Positions 16,605 to 26,613 of a DNA stretch of 64,000 nt are shown piece by piece. Each line of letters starts with the position of its first letter. The stretch's first letter is position 1. The translations under genes were made by a program, and so were the position numbers. The stretch is from contig CAJAFV010000075.1 in the NCBI GenBank assembly GCA_903939115.1, forward strand, positions 62,001 through 126,000, in the 5' to 3' direction. This stretch comes from an uncultured Geobacteraceae bacterium. GTDB taxonomy: Bacteria; Desulfobacterota; Desulfuromonadia; Geobacterales; Pseudopelobacteraceae. A model generated the notes under the pieces. That model saw nothing but the letters and a program-made list of their open reading frames with translations, was not told where the DNA came from and ran no database searches.

Positions 16605-17792
16605 TTACACTTGTTTCAAGGCAAACAGCGCCATGTCCTGTTCATATTTATCACTACTTTTGAGGCAATCCTGCAATACCGTTCTTCCCGCATCGCCTTT
16701 GCGAGCCAATGATAGCGCCGCATTCAAACGGACATAATAACTTTTATCGCACAGCATCTTGTGCAGCGCCGGCACGATGGCGTCCGAGCAGATGTGAGCA
16801 TCCTTGGCCGCCACGGTCCTCACGCGCCAGTCACTATCAGCCAGATAGCGCTGCGTCAATTCCTCAAACCTATCGTCACCAATCAGAGCGAGCGTCCGGA
16901 TGCAGGCAATTTTCATTTCAGGTGAATTTGAAAAGGAATCCGTACATCTCGCCACCATGGTATGGCTTTCCGTGAAGCGTGCGATACCGCACGCCTGAAT
17001 AAAATCCCTCTTTATGAGCATGGGTACTCCGCTGTCAGCCAATAGCTTTTCTGTTTCCACCAGCAGCTCCTCAACCTGGAAACGGTGTCGGTAGGCGCCA
17101 ATAATATTGCAGAAAATATACTCATTGTACTTGCCGGACATGAAACTGGGAGTCTGCAGTACCTGGATAATACGCCAAAAGCTGGAGTCGCTGCAGAGAC
17201 AACTTAATGCCCAGAGAGCCTTGGAAATCAGGTGGAGATGGCGAGTAGCCGGATTTTGAACGTCAGACAGCCACCCGTACCCTTTTTGTTCTTTCAGCAC
17301 CCTGTATTTTTCAAGGAGTGTGCTTTCCTTGTCTATTATTTCCAGATAAAGCCCTGCCAGTTCAGGTAGCTTCAGAAAGCCCAGAGTTTCAATGATTTGA
17401 TATTGCTTAAGCCATAGATTATTTTTTTTATAGCGGTTTACAAGGAAGGCAGGAATGCCGAACTCCCGTACAATTTTATGGATAATCTCAATATTTTTCC
17501 GACTTGCCCCGGTCATAATGTCAACACAGACGTCAATAAGCGCCTTCGTCTCAAGAGCGTCTGCAGGCGGCTCAATACAGTGGTCTTCTTGTGAAAGATG
17601 TCTTGTTACACTAGAAAAATATATCACTTTTTTCTTCTTGAATCTCTTGTCCCGTCTCTCGATAATTGCCTTGTGCAACAGGAGGTAGGCCAGTTGGGCG
17701 ATGGACATGAGAAAAAAGAGCCAGACAAAAAATATGAGTATTTCCCTAAGGTAGAGCGGGGTATCAATAAAGAAGTAGTTGATGTCTTTCAT
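16605..17792 (-). CDS. membrane-anchored HEAT-repeat protein
   Basis: A 395-residue protein starting at ATG 17792, which overlaps the upstream stop as ATGA; a GTG at 17798 is also possible. It has one strong N-terminal membrane helix (residues about 15-37), a basic stop-transfer stretch (RRDKRFKKKK), then a soluble helical domain. The C-terminal third shows HEAT repeats such as WRVRTVAAKDA and YYVRLNAALSLARKGD. The domain is predicted to be cytoplasmic and to serve as a protein scaffold. Lying between porin and synthase genes, it may take the co-polymerase or regulatory place filled by PgaD or PilZ proteins elsewhere. That role is inference. Confidence 0.8.
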   Translation of the reverse strand: MKDINYFFIDTPLYLREILIFFVWLFFLMSIAQLAYLLLHKAIIERRDKRFKKKKVIYFSSVTRHLSQEDHCIEPPADALETKALIDVCVDIMTGASRKNIEIIHKIVREFGIPAFLVNRYKKNNLWLKQYQIIETLGFLKLPELAGLYLEIIDKESTLLEKYRVLKEQKGYGWLSDVQNPATRHLHLISKALWALSCLCSDSSFWRIIQVLQTPSFMSGKYNEYIFCNIIGAYRHRFQVEELLVETEKLLADSGVPMLIKRDFIQACGIARFTESHTMVARCTDSFSNSPEMKIACIRTLALIGDDRFEELTQRYLADSDWRVRTVAAKDAHICSDAIVPALHKMLCDKSYYVRLNAALSLARKGDAGRTVLQDCLKSSDKYEQDMALFALKQV

Positions 17793-20017
17793 TGCCACCA
17801 GTACCTCATGTAAAGGATCGCACCTGTGCGGTCATACTGATTCCTACGGTTTTCGAATGAGGCTTCCCCCCCAATGCTGTAGTGCTGAGTGAAGCGGTAC
17901 TCGGCCCCTATTCTCCCTGAGACCGTCTGCGACCGCTGGTAATCCTGGCTGGTAGATATGCGTTCGGCGCTGGTTCCGATACCGAGGCTGGCAAAACTTC
18001 GGAAACGGTGATCAGGTTCATACTGCAGTGTCGTGAGTAACGAGTATCCGCCGGTCTCCGGCACGAAATAGATCCGCTCCGACAGAGTGAACGCCGTGGA
18101 GGGCACATACCATAGCAGTCCCGGAATAACAATGTTGGCGCTGCTATCTTTGAAATCCATCCGGGTATAACCGAGGGAGGCGTCAAAGCCTCTGAAGCCA
18201 CGAGTCAGTTCAATTCCTGCTGTAGTACGGGGAAGATTACGGGCTTCCGGTGACATGGAAACATTGACGTCCCAGGAAAACGGCGATTTTTCTCCCTTGC
18301 CTCCGGCGACTCCAAGGCCGATTTGGGTATCGGTCTGTGAGTATTTGGTCATGGCTCCGGTCCATGCCGTCAAGGAGTACTGATTAACCCGCTGGGATAC
18401 CGCCAGGAAGAGGTCGGTCTCGGTGGTGGCACTTTTGCCGGACTGCCCGTAGAGTCCACCTGAGATCTTAAACCAGTTGTCCGTACTCCGGTACAGCAGA
18501 TCCCCGCGCTCCCGTGCCAGATATTCCTGCACGGCAGGAGGTGCCTCGCGAAGGATTGCAGCCGCTGCTCGGTAATCCCGTGCCAGGAGATTCGCCTCGA
18601 CGCGAAGTGCGGTCAGTTCAGGCTCCTTCGGATAGTGCTGTTCAAGTTCCCGGTACAGGTCTGCAGCCTCTCGCCACTTTCCCTGTGCAAAAAGCGCCTT
18701 TCCCAGCATAAGACCTGAGGAGTACCGATCAGAGCTGTGCTTATACAGCTCTTCCAGTAGTCCTTCCGCAGCTGTGTACTCTTTTTGTGCCAGATGCCGA
18801 CCGGCAGCCTCTAAAACAGTAGCGTTATAGGCATCATTCAAGCGCCCGGAGGTTTCCGGGTCTTTCGAGACCGGCACTGCACGGCTGTAAAAAGAGATTG
18901 CCTCTTCGTAGTTTTTGCGAGAGAAGGCGATCCCGCCACGCAGTGAGAGAAGGGTGCTGTTGTTCTGGTCGGGGTAGCTGTCAAGCACCGCCGCAGCTTC
19001 ATCAAACCTCTGAAGATAAACCAGCTCCTGAGCGTGATGAAGCTTGAAATCGGGCTCTGCCGGATACGCTGCCGCAAGCTGGCCATAGAGCGCAGCTGCG
19101 CGGTCATGGTTGTTCTCCCGCGATGAAAGTGCGGCACGACGGCGACATCCTTCGTAGAGCGTCTCCTGCCTGTCACAGAGGGGGGCAAGAAGTGCATCCG
19201 CGTTCAGGCTGTCACCGGCTGCAATCAGGGCATCGGCATTTTTAAGTTTTTGTGCTATTTCGGCTTTTTCCAGTTCGACCGCCACATCCTTGTCGGAGCG
19301 TTGAACAAGGGATGCCCTGAATGAACGGATAGCACCGTCGGCGTCACCTGTTCTGAACAGGATTCGCCCCCTGATGGCCAGAAGATCTGCGTCAAGCTCC
19401 TGTTCTGTCAGGGAGTTAACATAGGCGAGTGCCTGCCGCTCTCTACCGGTATTCATCAGCGACTGGGCATAACGGGAGCGCAGATCTTTTTCTTTAGGAT
19501 ATCTGGTCAGCAGTTCGGCAAGAACAGTTGCCGCTTCCTGGAAAGCACCCCGTTCAAAAGTAGAGCGGGCCAGCAGCATCCCCGCTTCGTAGCGAACTAT
19601 CTCCCGTTGGTAAAGATTGCTCAGCAGCGCTTCACCTTCTGCTGTTTTTCCCTCAGCCAGAAGTTTTTCGGCGGCAGCAAGTTTGCTGAAAGCCTCTGCC
19701 TGTCGGACTTCGACGAGAAGCGAAGCAGAGCGGTTCCTGCTATATGCTTTTTTCAGAGTCAGATACGCCTCATCATAATGCCTCATCCACAAAAGCACTC
19801 GGCCATGCATGGCGAGCAGTTCGGGGTTATCCGGGTAACGACTGTTGAGCCGGGCAAGAATCCGTTCGGCATCGCTGTGATTCCCTGAACTGATGGCAGC
19901 CTTTGCCGCCTTCATTCCCCGGTCGTAATCGAGCGTCGGCGCCGGGTACGAAGCACGGGCGGAAGTCATGATGAGCATACCTATTAATACAGCTGTCAGC
20001 ATAGATCGCACGTTCAT
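17789..20017 (-). CDS. TPR-rich outer-membrane exporter with YaiO-like barrel
   Basis: A 742-residue protein. It has a signal peptide (cleavage after SARAS near residue 23), a long superhelix of TPR repeats (residues about 28-500; for example YPDNPELLAMHGRVLLWMRH), and a C-terminal beta-barrel (about 505-742) with alternating hydrophobic strands and an aromatic end (YMRYWWQ). The layout parallels PgaA and BcsC: periplasmic TPRs guide the polymer to an outer-membrane pore. The barrel itself resembles the YaiO type. The ATG directly follows the stop codon of the preceding hydrolase gene and the stop overlaps the next start, so the genes are tightly coupled. Confidence 0.85.
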   Translation of the reverse strand: MNVRSMLTAVLIGMLIMTSARASYPAPTLDYDRGMKAAKAAISSGNHSDAERILARLNSRYPDNPELLAMHGRVLLWMRHYDEAYLTLKKAYSRNRSASLLVEVRQAEAFSKLAAAEKLLAEGKTAEGEALLSNLYQREIVRYEAGMLLARSTFERGAFQEAATVLAELLTRYPKEKDLRSRYAQSLMNTGRERQALAYVNSLTEQELDADLLAIRGRILFRTGDADGAIRSFRASLVQRSDKDVAVELEKAEIAQKLKNADALIAAGDSLNADALLAPLCDRQETLYEGCRRRAALSSRENNHDRAAALYGQLAAAYPAEPDFKLHHAQELVYLQRFDEAAAVLDSYPDQNNSTLLSLRGGIAFSRKNYEEAISFYSRAVPVSKDPETSGRLNDAYNATVLEAAGRHLAQKEYTAAEGLLEELYKHSSDRYSSGLMLGKALFAQGKWREAADLYRELEQHYPKEPELTALRVEANLLARDYRAAAAILREAPPAVQEYLARERGDLLYRSTDNWFKISGGLYGQSGKSATTETDLFLAVSQRVNQYSLTAWTGAMTKYSQTDTQIGLGVAGGKGEKSPFSWDVNVSMSPEARNLPRTTAGIELTRGFRGFDASLGYTRMDFKDSSANIVIPGLLWYVPSTAFTLSERIYFVPETGGYSLLTTLQYEPDHRFRSFASLGIGTSAERISTSQDYQRSQTVSGRIGAEYRFTQHYSIGGEASFENRRNQYDRTGAILYMRYWWQ

Positions 20018-21481
20018 TTAATTACTCAGTCCCAACTCTTCGTAGCTGTGTAGTACCCACCCACCAAAGGACCGGAATGGAATGGGGGCTGCCATATAAG
20101 CAGGAAGTTCATTCTTGCGGTTTTTAAATGAAATCCGGTCTCCTGAGACGGTGTAATCGCCCTTTTTCTTCCACCACATGCCGGCCAACTGGATGTCTCC
20201 CGGGGCGGAGACCGCCTCAAGTTCAACGTGGCGCTCATCCGGAATTCGCCCCAACTCGATGCCGAGGCGTACCGGTTTCCCAAGTTTCACACCCAAACCC
20301 AGTTCGGTCATTGATACAGCCATCAGCTCCGCACTATTGGTGCGGTAGCTCATCACAACGAGTTCATCTGCGACTTCAATAACCTTCTGGAGAAGAGTGG
20401 CACCACGGACTTGAATGGAATCAAACCAAAACGGCACGACCACCGAAAGCGGAATCCCGCCACGCTCCTTCAGACGGGACAATAAGTCAAGGTAAGCGGA
20501 AACGTAATACTCCTTCCTGAGGCCAAAATCCTTGTTCAGGTACGGCTCTATATCAACCTGAAAACCGGCAAATGTCACCCCGGAAGCGCTGCGCGCAAGA
20601 TTGGCGACTTTGGAGATCCGTCGCAGCAACGGCTCAGGATTCTTAACGTATTCCGGATCGCCGTCCAGCGCGAATACCTCGATTCCCTTTTTGCCTGCGG
20701 CTTCAACAAAGAGGAGAAAACGTCCGGGGTCATCATCTATTTGCAGATACACTCTCCCGATACCGTGTGACACAAGGTGGCCGACAACCTCTTCCTCATG
20801 TCCCGGCACCAGACGGTTGTTCCACATCCATATTCCATGAGGCTTTGGTGCTGCTGCGAGTAACGATTGTGAAAATTTTATCTGTTCCAGGGACGCGGAT
20901 CCTTCACTGGAATCAAGCAGAAACACCAGAGACATAACCTTGGTCAGGTCAACTTTTTTTACGAGTGTCGCAAGATCGAGTGAAGCACCCTTTGGCCCGA
21001 TAATGATATCTGTCGACTGGTTGTCATTCAGCAAATAGCCGGACAGATCGGCGATTGCAAGACGCCACCGACCCGAGAAAGAGCCTGCTATCTCCAACGA
21101 ATCAACAGCGGCAAGATTCAGAGGCGCTGATGCGGAAAGGCGAAACACGAGCCCGCAAGAACCGGTACCCGTACGCTTAAGGACTCCCTTTACAACACGA
21201 CAGGCACCGAAGAGAGTCCCTTGCGGCTTCTCGATAACGTGCGGAGGAAGGGCTGATTCTGGGCGGGTCGAGACGTCAGTTTTCTTTTGATACTCGGTGT
21301 GTGAAAAAAATCCGTCAGAATAAACCACGTCAATTGAAGAGGATTCCCGAAGCATGTCCAATTTGACAGAACTTTCTACCAGGGAATGCTGCTGCAGCAA
21401 CTCTGCCCGGCATGTGACCACCGTCAGGTACGCAAATATGTAGGTCACCACAAGAATATAATAAATGGGTAGTTTGTTCAT
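20018..21481 (-). CDS. exported TIM-barrel glycoside-hydrolase-like protein
   Basis: A 487-residue protein. ATG 21481 gives a signal peptide (to about residue 26) but no strong ribosome-binding site; a TTG at 21508 is an alternative. Residues about 60-215 look like a beta-sandwich carbohydrate-binding module. Residues about 220-480 look like a TIM barrel with GIWMWNNRL, VYLQIDDD, FAGFQVDIEPYL (an acidic D-x-E strand end as in GH18-like folds) and LVVMSYRTN. Its place parallels PgaB, whose hydrolase domain trims the polymer in the periplasm. The family is not certain and I would not name the substrate. Confidence 0.65.
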   Translation of the reverse strand: MNKLPIYYILVVTYIFAYLTVVTCRAELLQQHSLVESSVKLDMLRESSSIDVVYSDGFFSHTEYQKKTDVSTRPESALPPHVIEKPQGTLFGACRVVKGVLKRTGTGSCGLVFRLSASAPLNLAAVDSLEIAGSFSGRWRLAIADLSGYLLNDNQSTDIIIGPKGASLDLATLVKKVDLTKVMSLVFLLDSSEGSASLEQIKFSQSLLAAAPKPHGIWMWNNRLVPGHEEEVVGHLVSHGIGRVYLQIDDDPGRFLLFVEAAGKKGIEVFALDGDPEYVKNPEPLLRRISKVANLARSASGVTFAGFQVDIEPYLNKDFGLRKEYYVSAYLDLLSRLKERGGIPLSVVVPFWFDSIQVRGATLLQKVIEVADELVVMSYRTNSAELMAVSMTELGLGVKLGKPVRLGIELGRIPDERHVELEAVSAPGDIQLAGMWWKKKGDYTVSGDRISFKNRKNELPAYMAAPIPFRSFGGWVLHSYEELGLSN

Positions 21482-21523
21482 CTGATCAAACCCGAAAGGA
21501 CAGAGCAAGAGCTTGTAATGTGA

Positions 21524-22216
21524 CTACGTGTTGTGCCGTTCGCACAGTTTTTCCAATTTTTCCATCTGATGCACGACCACCCGGTTCCCCTGCACTTCTA
21601 TGATCGCCTCGTCCTTCAGCTTTTTGAACGTGCGGGAAATGGTTTCGCTGGCAGTGCCGAGTCGTGACGCCAGCTCACCTTTTTTTATCCCCAGATCAAT
21701 ATAGGTAATCCCACCGAAACTGGTTGAGCTTTCAGCTGCCCGCCGTACGAGAAATGACGCCAGCCGCGACGTAACATCGGCAAAGGAAAGTTCCTCGATC
21801 TGGCGGACAAATTGGCGCAGCATGAGTGAGAGCGATACCACCAGGTTAAGGGCAAAGTTGGGGTTATGGCTCATAAGCTCCATGAAACCCTGCCGCGGCA
21901 GATACAGCACCTCACCGGACTCCATGGCGCGCGCTTCCGCCGGATATTTTCCATCACCAAAAAACGCGGCTTCAGCAAAAGTTTCGCGCGGTTTGACAAA
22001 ATGAAGCACCTTCTCGCGACCGTCTGCAGACATCCGGCAGAGCTTGATACTGCCGGACAGCAGAAGATAAAAACCGTTAGCCTCCTCCCCTTCGCTGAAC
22101 AGGGTTTCCCCTTTTCTGAAGGCTCTTCGCACCGTAATAGCAGCAAGTTCAGAGAGATCGGCATCTTTCAGACCAGAGAAGAGGAGCGGTTTTTTTAATT
22201 GTTCGATCAGATCCAT
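21524..22216 (-). CDS. Crp/Fnr family transcriptional regulator
   Basis: A 230-residue regulator. Residues about 15-130 are a cyclic-nucleotide-binding jelly roll (GETLFSEGEEANGFYLLLSG; FAEAAFFGDGKYPAEARA). Residues about 150-215 are the winged helix-turn-helix with KGELASRLGTASETISRTFKKL as recognition region. It lacks the N-terminal cysteine cluster of oxygen-sensing Fnr. The effector-site segment is not the canonical cAMP set, so the ligand is unknown. It lies 42 bp upstream of the polysaccharide operon in the same direction and is probably its local regulator. Confidence 0.9.
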   Translation of the reverse strand: MDLIEQLKKPLLFSGLKDADLSELAAITVRRAFRKGETLFSEGEEANGFYLLLSGSIKLCRMSADGREKVLHFVKPRETFAEAAFFGDGKYPAEARAMESGEVLYLPRQGFMELMSHNPNFALNLVVSLSLMLRQFVRQIEELSFADVTSRLASFLVRRAAESSTSFGGITYIDLGIKKGELASRLGTASETISRTFKKLKDEAIIEVQGNRVVVHQMEKLEKLCERHNT

Positions 22217-22237
22217 GGCAACCTAGTAAAAGCAATC

Positions 22238-22355
22238 TACCACGGAGTCACAGAGACACGGAGAAAAACAAAAACAAACACTTAAAGCCTTTGTGGTAAA
22301 ACCATAAGAAGTCTTTGTCTTTGACATCTCCGTGTCTCCGTGTCTCCGTGGTGAA
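22238..22355. repeat. CACGGAG-type inverted repeat element
   Basis: TACCACGGAGTCACAGAGAC (22238-22257) continuing through ACGGAGAA pairs with a complementary stretch at about 22328-22355 built from tandem TCTCCGTG units. The pair forms a long hairpin between tkt and the Crp/Fnr gene, with an AT-rich loop. Elements of this CACGGAG form are common dispersed repeats. It can also act as a transcription barrier or terminator. Confidence 0.75.
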
Positions 22356-22359
22356 AGAT

Positions 22360-24363
22360 TTATATTTTCAAAAATGCTGCAATCCGCTCAGCCACTTGTG
22401 GTGCTGTGAAACCGAACTGCTCTGCCAGGACCTTGTCCGGAGCCGACGCACCAAAATGTTCAACACCGATAAACAGCCCGTCACACCCTATCAGACTCCC
22501 CCACGGCATGCCCCGACCGGCCTCAAAGGCAACGCGCGGAATGCCGACCGGAAGCACCTGATTACGATATTCAGCCGACTGGGCAAGGAACGTTTCCAGG
22601 CAGGGGACTGACACGACACGGGCGGTAATTCCCTTTGAAGCCAGTGATGCGGCGGCTTCCACCGCAACATGCACTTCGGAGCCGCTTGCCATGATGACAA
22701 CGGCAGGCGCAGCAACCGGTGTTGACACGACATACCCCCCTTTGAGGATATCAGTCGGGGCAAACGATGCGGGACGGTCAATCACCGGCAACTTCTGCCG
22801 GGTCAGTATCAGTGCGGTTGGGCCGGCATACTGGAGAGCAGCCTGCCAGGCGAGTGCGGTTTCAACGCCATCAGCCGGGCGTATGACCTGCAGACCGGGG
22901 ATGAGGCGAAGTGACGCGACATGCTCAATCGGCTGATGCGTCGGACCGTCTTCACCGACAAAAAAGGAGTCGTGGGTAAAGATATAAATCGCCTGCTGTC
23001 CCATCAATGCTGACAGACGTACCGCCGGACGGCAGTAGTCGGCGAAAACCAGAAAAGTAGCGCCGTAGGGAATAAAGCAGCCGTAGAGAGCCATACCGTT
23101 GATGACGGCCCCCATGGCGTGTTCACGGATACCAAAGTGCAGATTGCGCCCGGCAAAGTTTCCCGCCTGTACCGAAGGAGAGCCTTTGATATCACTGTTG
23201 TTGGAGGGGGAGAGATCGGCTGAACCGCCAACCAGCGATGGAATCAGCGCCGCCACCTTCTGCAGTACCGTTCCCGATAGTGCGCGGGTCGCGCCATCCT
23301 TACCGGCAACAACCGCCAACAGCTCTTCAGTCAGATTCGCCGGCAGAGCTCTGTGCCACATTTCATCCCACAATTTTGCTTTCTCTGGATTAGCCGCATA
23401 CCAGGTATCAAAACCGCGCTGCCAGGAGGCATAACTCAGCTTCAACTGGTCAACTCTCTGATGACAGGTTGTCCTCACATCCTCTGGAACCTCAAACGGC
23501 GCTGCATCCCAGCCAAGGTTTTTACGGGTGGCGGCAATTTCGTCAGGGCCAAGCGGCGAACCATGGGCACCGGATGACCCCTGTTTTGAAGGACTTCCAT
23601 ACGCGATGTGGGTAGTCGCTATGATGATTGACGGCTTGCCGGTTTCAGCCTTGGCCGCCGCAATTGCTGCCACAATCTGATCGTTGTCGTGTCCATCTAT
23701 CGTCTGGACATGCCAGCCGCTAGCGATAAAACGCCCTTCAACATCCTCTGACCAGGCGAGATCGGTCTTCCCCTCAATCGTGATGCTGTTGCTGTCATAG
23801 ATGTAGATCAAATTCCCCAGTTTGAGGTGACCTGCTAAAGCTGCGGCCTCGTAGCTGATACCTTCCTGAAGACAGCCGTCACCGCAGAGCGCGTAAACAA
23901 AATGGTTGATCGGCTTGAAATCGGAGGTATTGAAACGTTCCGCAGCCATACGTGAGGCGAGCGCCATACCGACTCCATTGGCAAAGCCCTGTCCCAGAGG
24001 CCCGGTCGTCACTTCCACGCCGACCGTATGGCCGAACTCCGGGTGCCCCGGAGTTTTACTGCCCCACTGACGGAAGTTTTTGATCTCATCCATCGAAAGG
24101 CCATACCCGAACAGATGTAGCAGTGAGTAGAGCAGCATTGAACCATGACCGGCAGAAAGAACAAAGCGGTCACGGTTTGGCCAGCAGGGGGCATCCGGAT
24201 TAAATTCAAGAAAATTGCCCCAGAGAGCAACAGCACAATCAGCGGCGCCCATCGGGAGACCGGGGTGCCCTGAGTTAGCCCGGTCTACGGCCTCGGCGGA
24301 GATGATTCTGATGGCATCGGCACAACGCCGGGCCTTGTCTGAGGGGATCATGGTGTGAGGCAT
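22360..24363 (-). CDS. tkt: transketolase
   Basis: A 667-residue thiamine-diphosphate enzyme of normal length that transfers two-carbon units between sugar phosphates in the pentose phosphate pathway and supplies erythrose 4-phosphate for aroF. Motifs: [33 protein letters not shown], the TPP motif GDGCLQEG continuing through [21 protein letters not shown], and [14 protein letters not shown] in the pyrimidine-binding domain. AAAGGAATT precedes the ATG. It is probably transcribed from the thiL side, 33 bp after the thiL stop. Confidence 0.97.
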   Translation of the reverse strand: MPHTMIPSDKARRCADAIRIISAEAVDRANSGHPGLPMGAADCAVALWGNFLEFNPDAPCWPNRDRFVLSAGHGSMLLYSLLHLFGYGLSMDEIKNFRQWGSKTPGHPEFGHTVGVEVTTGPLGQGFANGVGMALASRMAAERFNTSDFKPINHFVYALCGDGCLQEGISYEAAALAGHLKLGNLIYIYDSNSITIEGKTDLAWSEDVEGRFIASGWHVQTIDGHDNDQIVAAIAAAKAETGKPSIIIATTHIAYGSPSKQGSSGAHGSPLGPDEIAATRKNLGWDAAPFEVPEDVRTTCHQRVDQLKLSYASWQRGFDTWYAANPEKAKLWDEMWHRALPANLTEELLAVVAGKDGATRALSGTVLQKVAALIPSLVGGSADLSPSNNSDIKGSPSVQAGNFAGRNLHFGIREHAMGAVINGMALYGCFIPYGATFLVFADYCRPAVRLSALMGQQAIYIFTHDSFFVGEDGPTHQPIEHVASLRLIPGLQVIRPADGVETALAWQAALQYAGPTALILTRQKLPVIDRPASFAPTDILKGGYVVSTPVAAPAVVIMASGSEVHVAVEAAASLASKGITARVVSVPCLETFLAQSAEYRNQVLPVGIPRVAFEAGRGMPWGSLIGCDGLFIGVEHFGASAPDKVLAEQFGFTAPQVAERIAAFLKI

Positions 24364-24396
24364 GTGAATTCCTTTCGTCCTGTTTAAATTGAGCAG

Positions 24397-25449
24397 CTAT
24401 GTAAAGTGGTTAAAGCCTTCTGTCCGTGCGGTAAACGGAGTGCCGTCCCGATTGAGAACCTTCACTCCGGAAAATTTTGTCACTATACCAATACGGGTGG
24501 CTGCAATGCCACACTTTTTCGCGCAATCTGCAATTTTTTCCCGATCGGAATAGTCTGCAGTAAAACAGATTTCGTAATCCTCGCCACCTGAAATCGCATG
24601 ATAATAGGGGATGACGGGGAGATCTGCCGTGAGAGAGCGGAACATGTCGGAAAGCGGGAGATCGGCAATCAGAAGGGTCCCGCCGACACCCGATAATTCG
24701 GCAATATGGCCGAAATCAGCACGTATACCGTCACTGACATCTATCATGGCGGTAGCCACTCCAGCCTCAGCAAGAGCAAGAGCCACTGACACGCGCGGTG
24801 TTGGATTGAGGAGGCGGGAGAGGAGAAAGTCTACCCCTTCGACTCCGCTCAGGGAGCGGCAGCGATCAGGTGGCTGAGAGGAGTTGAAGCCCTCCACCAG
24901 AGTCAACCCCAACGCCGCATCACCCAGCGTGCCGGTTACCCAGATATCGTCATCCGGTCGGGCACCAGAGCGGCAGACGATTAGGTCAGGAGATTGCTCT
25001 CCCATGATGGTCACAGAGATCGTCACTCCGGAACGTGATGAGCAGGTGTCTCCGCCGATCAGGGTAACATTATATTCTGAGGCTAGTTCCAGAAAGCCTC
25101 GCATAAAATCATCGATAAAATCAAGAGGGAGATCTGATGGAATCGCTACAGAAAGGAGTGCCCAGCGCGGAATGCCTCCCATGGCAGCTATATCGGAAAT
25201 ACTGACCGCCAACGATTTCCGCCCGAGCGTGTGAGGATGATGCCAGGCACGGCGAAAATGGACATTCTCGAGCAGCATGTCAGTGGAGGTCAACAACCGC
25301 ATACCTGGTGTGAGCGCAGTTACTGCAGCATCATCACCAATTCCGGTGATAACACTCTCATGGGGGGCCACACGGGAAGCTATACGGGAAATAAGACCGA
25401 ATTCGCCAAGAGCGGTAAGTGTATACGGGGATGACAAGGTCACAGTCAC
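24397..25449 (-). CDS. thiL: thiamine-monophosphate kinase
   Basis: A 350-residue ThiL of the PurM/ThiL fold, which phosphorylates thiamine monophosphate to thiamine diphosphate, the cofactor of the neighbouring transketolase. Motifs: LGEFGLISRI, GIGDDAAV, STDMLLENVHFRR, LIGGDTCSS, DVSDGIRADFGHI and GGEDYEICFT. The start is uncertain: GTG 25449, GTG 25443 and TTG 25437 are all in frame and none has a strong ribosome-binding site. The thiL-tkt pairing makes functional sense. Confidence 0.95.
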   Translation of the reverse strand: MTVTLSSPYTLTALGEFGLISRIASRVAPHESVITGIGDDAAVTALTPGMRLLTSTDMLLENVHFRRAWHHPHTLGRKSLAVSISDIAAMGGIPRWALLSVAIPSDLPLDFIDDFMRGFLELASEYNVTLIGGDTCSSRSGVTISVTIMGEQSPDLIVCRSGARPDDDIWVTGTLGDAALGLTLVEGFNSSQPPDRCRSLSGVEGVDFLLSRLLNPTPRVSVALALAEAGVATAMIDVSDGIRADFGHIAELSGVGGTLLIADLPLSDMFRSLTADLPVIPYYHAISGGEDYEICFTADYSDREKIADCAKKCGIAATRIGIVTKFSGVKVLNRDGTPFTARTEGFNHFT

Positions 25450-25624
25450 ATCAATTCTCTGTTTTTTTATCTACGTTGAATGCCGTCATTGTAACGCACC
25501 GGTCTTTAATGGCAAGTAAAAAACCTTCGCATCTCTGTCGTGAAATAGTGTTGCAAGGAGTAGAGCAATATGCTATTTTTCACAGGTTTTATACACTTAC
25601 ACAACAATCAAAAAGGAGCTTTAC

Positions 25625-26578
25625 GTGAAATTAAGTACTACTACAAAACTGTTTACCGCCTCCCTCTGTGTGGCTGCACTTTTTGGCTGTCAGGGCGGTT
25701 CAACTTCCGGAGGAGCGAAAACTGAAGGAAAGAAAGAGGGTAAAGTACTGGCTGAAGTTAATAGCGGCAGTATCACGACGGTAGATTTTGACCGCGAGCT
25801 GAAGAATCTGCCTGAATATCTGAAGGCTATGGCCGACACCCCCCAAGGTCGCAAAGAGATGCTCGACACTATGGTCATTCGCGAGCTGATCCTCCAGCAG
25901 GCTTCCAAAGACGGCCTTGACAAGGGTGCGGAGATTGAAGAAAAACTGCAGGATCTTAAAAAACGGCTCATCGTAGAATCATTCCTCAAGAAAAAAGTTG
26001 AGGTTGAATCCAAGGTTTCAGATGAAGATATGAAAAAGTTTTATGAGCAAAACAAAGACAAGTTTAAGTCCGGCGAACAGATCAAAGCCAGCCATATTCT
26101 GGTAAAAACTGAAAAAGAAGCCAAAGATATCGCCGCCCAACTGAAAGCAGGTGGCAATTTTGAGGAACTGGCGAAGAAAAATTCCGTTGACTCATCCTCT
26201 GCCAAAGGCGGCGATCTTGGCTGGTTCGGCAAAGGCAGCATGGTTCCGGCTTTCGAAAAGGCTGCTCTCGCACTCAAAGAGGGTCAGATTTCCGATGTTG
26301 TCAAATCTGATTTCGGCTTTCATATTATCAAGCTGACCGGAAAACGCCCGGCCGGTATCCGTCCTTTTGAAGAGGTAAAAGAGCAGATCAAGGGTGCGAT
26401 CATGCCGACCAAACAGCAGGAGATTTTCCAGAAGATCAAGGAAGAGCTGAAAAAGACCGCCAAAATCACGATCAAGGAAGATGTACTGAACAGTGTTGGC
26501 GGTAAGAAGGAAGAGCCGAAAGCTGATGAGAAGAAGCCGGCAGACGCAGCTGCACCGGCCGCTCCTGAAAAGAAATAG
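25625..26578 (+). CDS. PpiC-type peptidylprolyl isomerase lipoprotein (PrsA-like)
   Basis: A 317-residue lipoprotein. GTG 25625 follows AAAAGGAGC. The lipobox LFGC places Cys near residue 22. Residues about 40-135 form a SurA/PrsA-type helical N-domain; residues about 150-245 a parvulin domain with IKASHILVKTE, GGDLGWFGKGSMVPAFE and DFGFHIIKL. The C-terminal tail is low-complexity (Lys/Glu/Pro/Ala). It probably folds outer-membrane or periplasmic proteins. A related lipoprotein gene follows behind a terminator. Confidence 0.93.
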   Translation: MKLSTTTKLFTASLCVAALFGCQGGSTSGGAKTEGKKEGKVLAEVNSGSITTVDFDRELKNLPEYLKAMADTPQGRKEMLDTMVIRELILQQASKDGLDKGAEIEEKLQDLKKRLIVESFLKKKVEVESKVSDEDMKKFYEQNKDKFKSGEQIKASHILVKTEKEAKDIAAQLKAGGNFEELAKKNSVDSSSAKGGDLGWFGKGSMVPAFEKAALALKEGQISDVVKSDFGFHIIKLTGKRPAGIRPFEEVKEQIKGAIMPTKQQEIFQKIKEELKKTAKITIKEDVLNSVGGKKEEPKADEKKPADAAAPAAPEKK

Positions 26579-26613
26579 TGTCCGGTCGATCTGATTCTGG
26601 CGCGTGTAACTAA

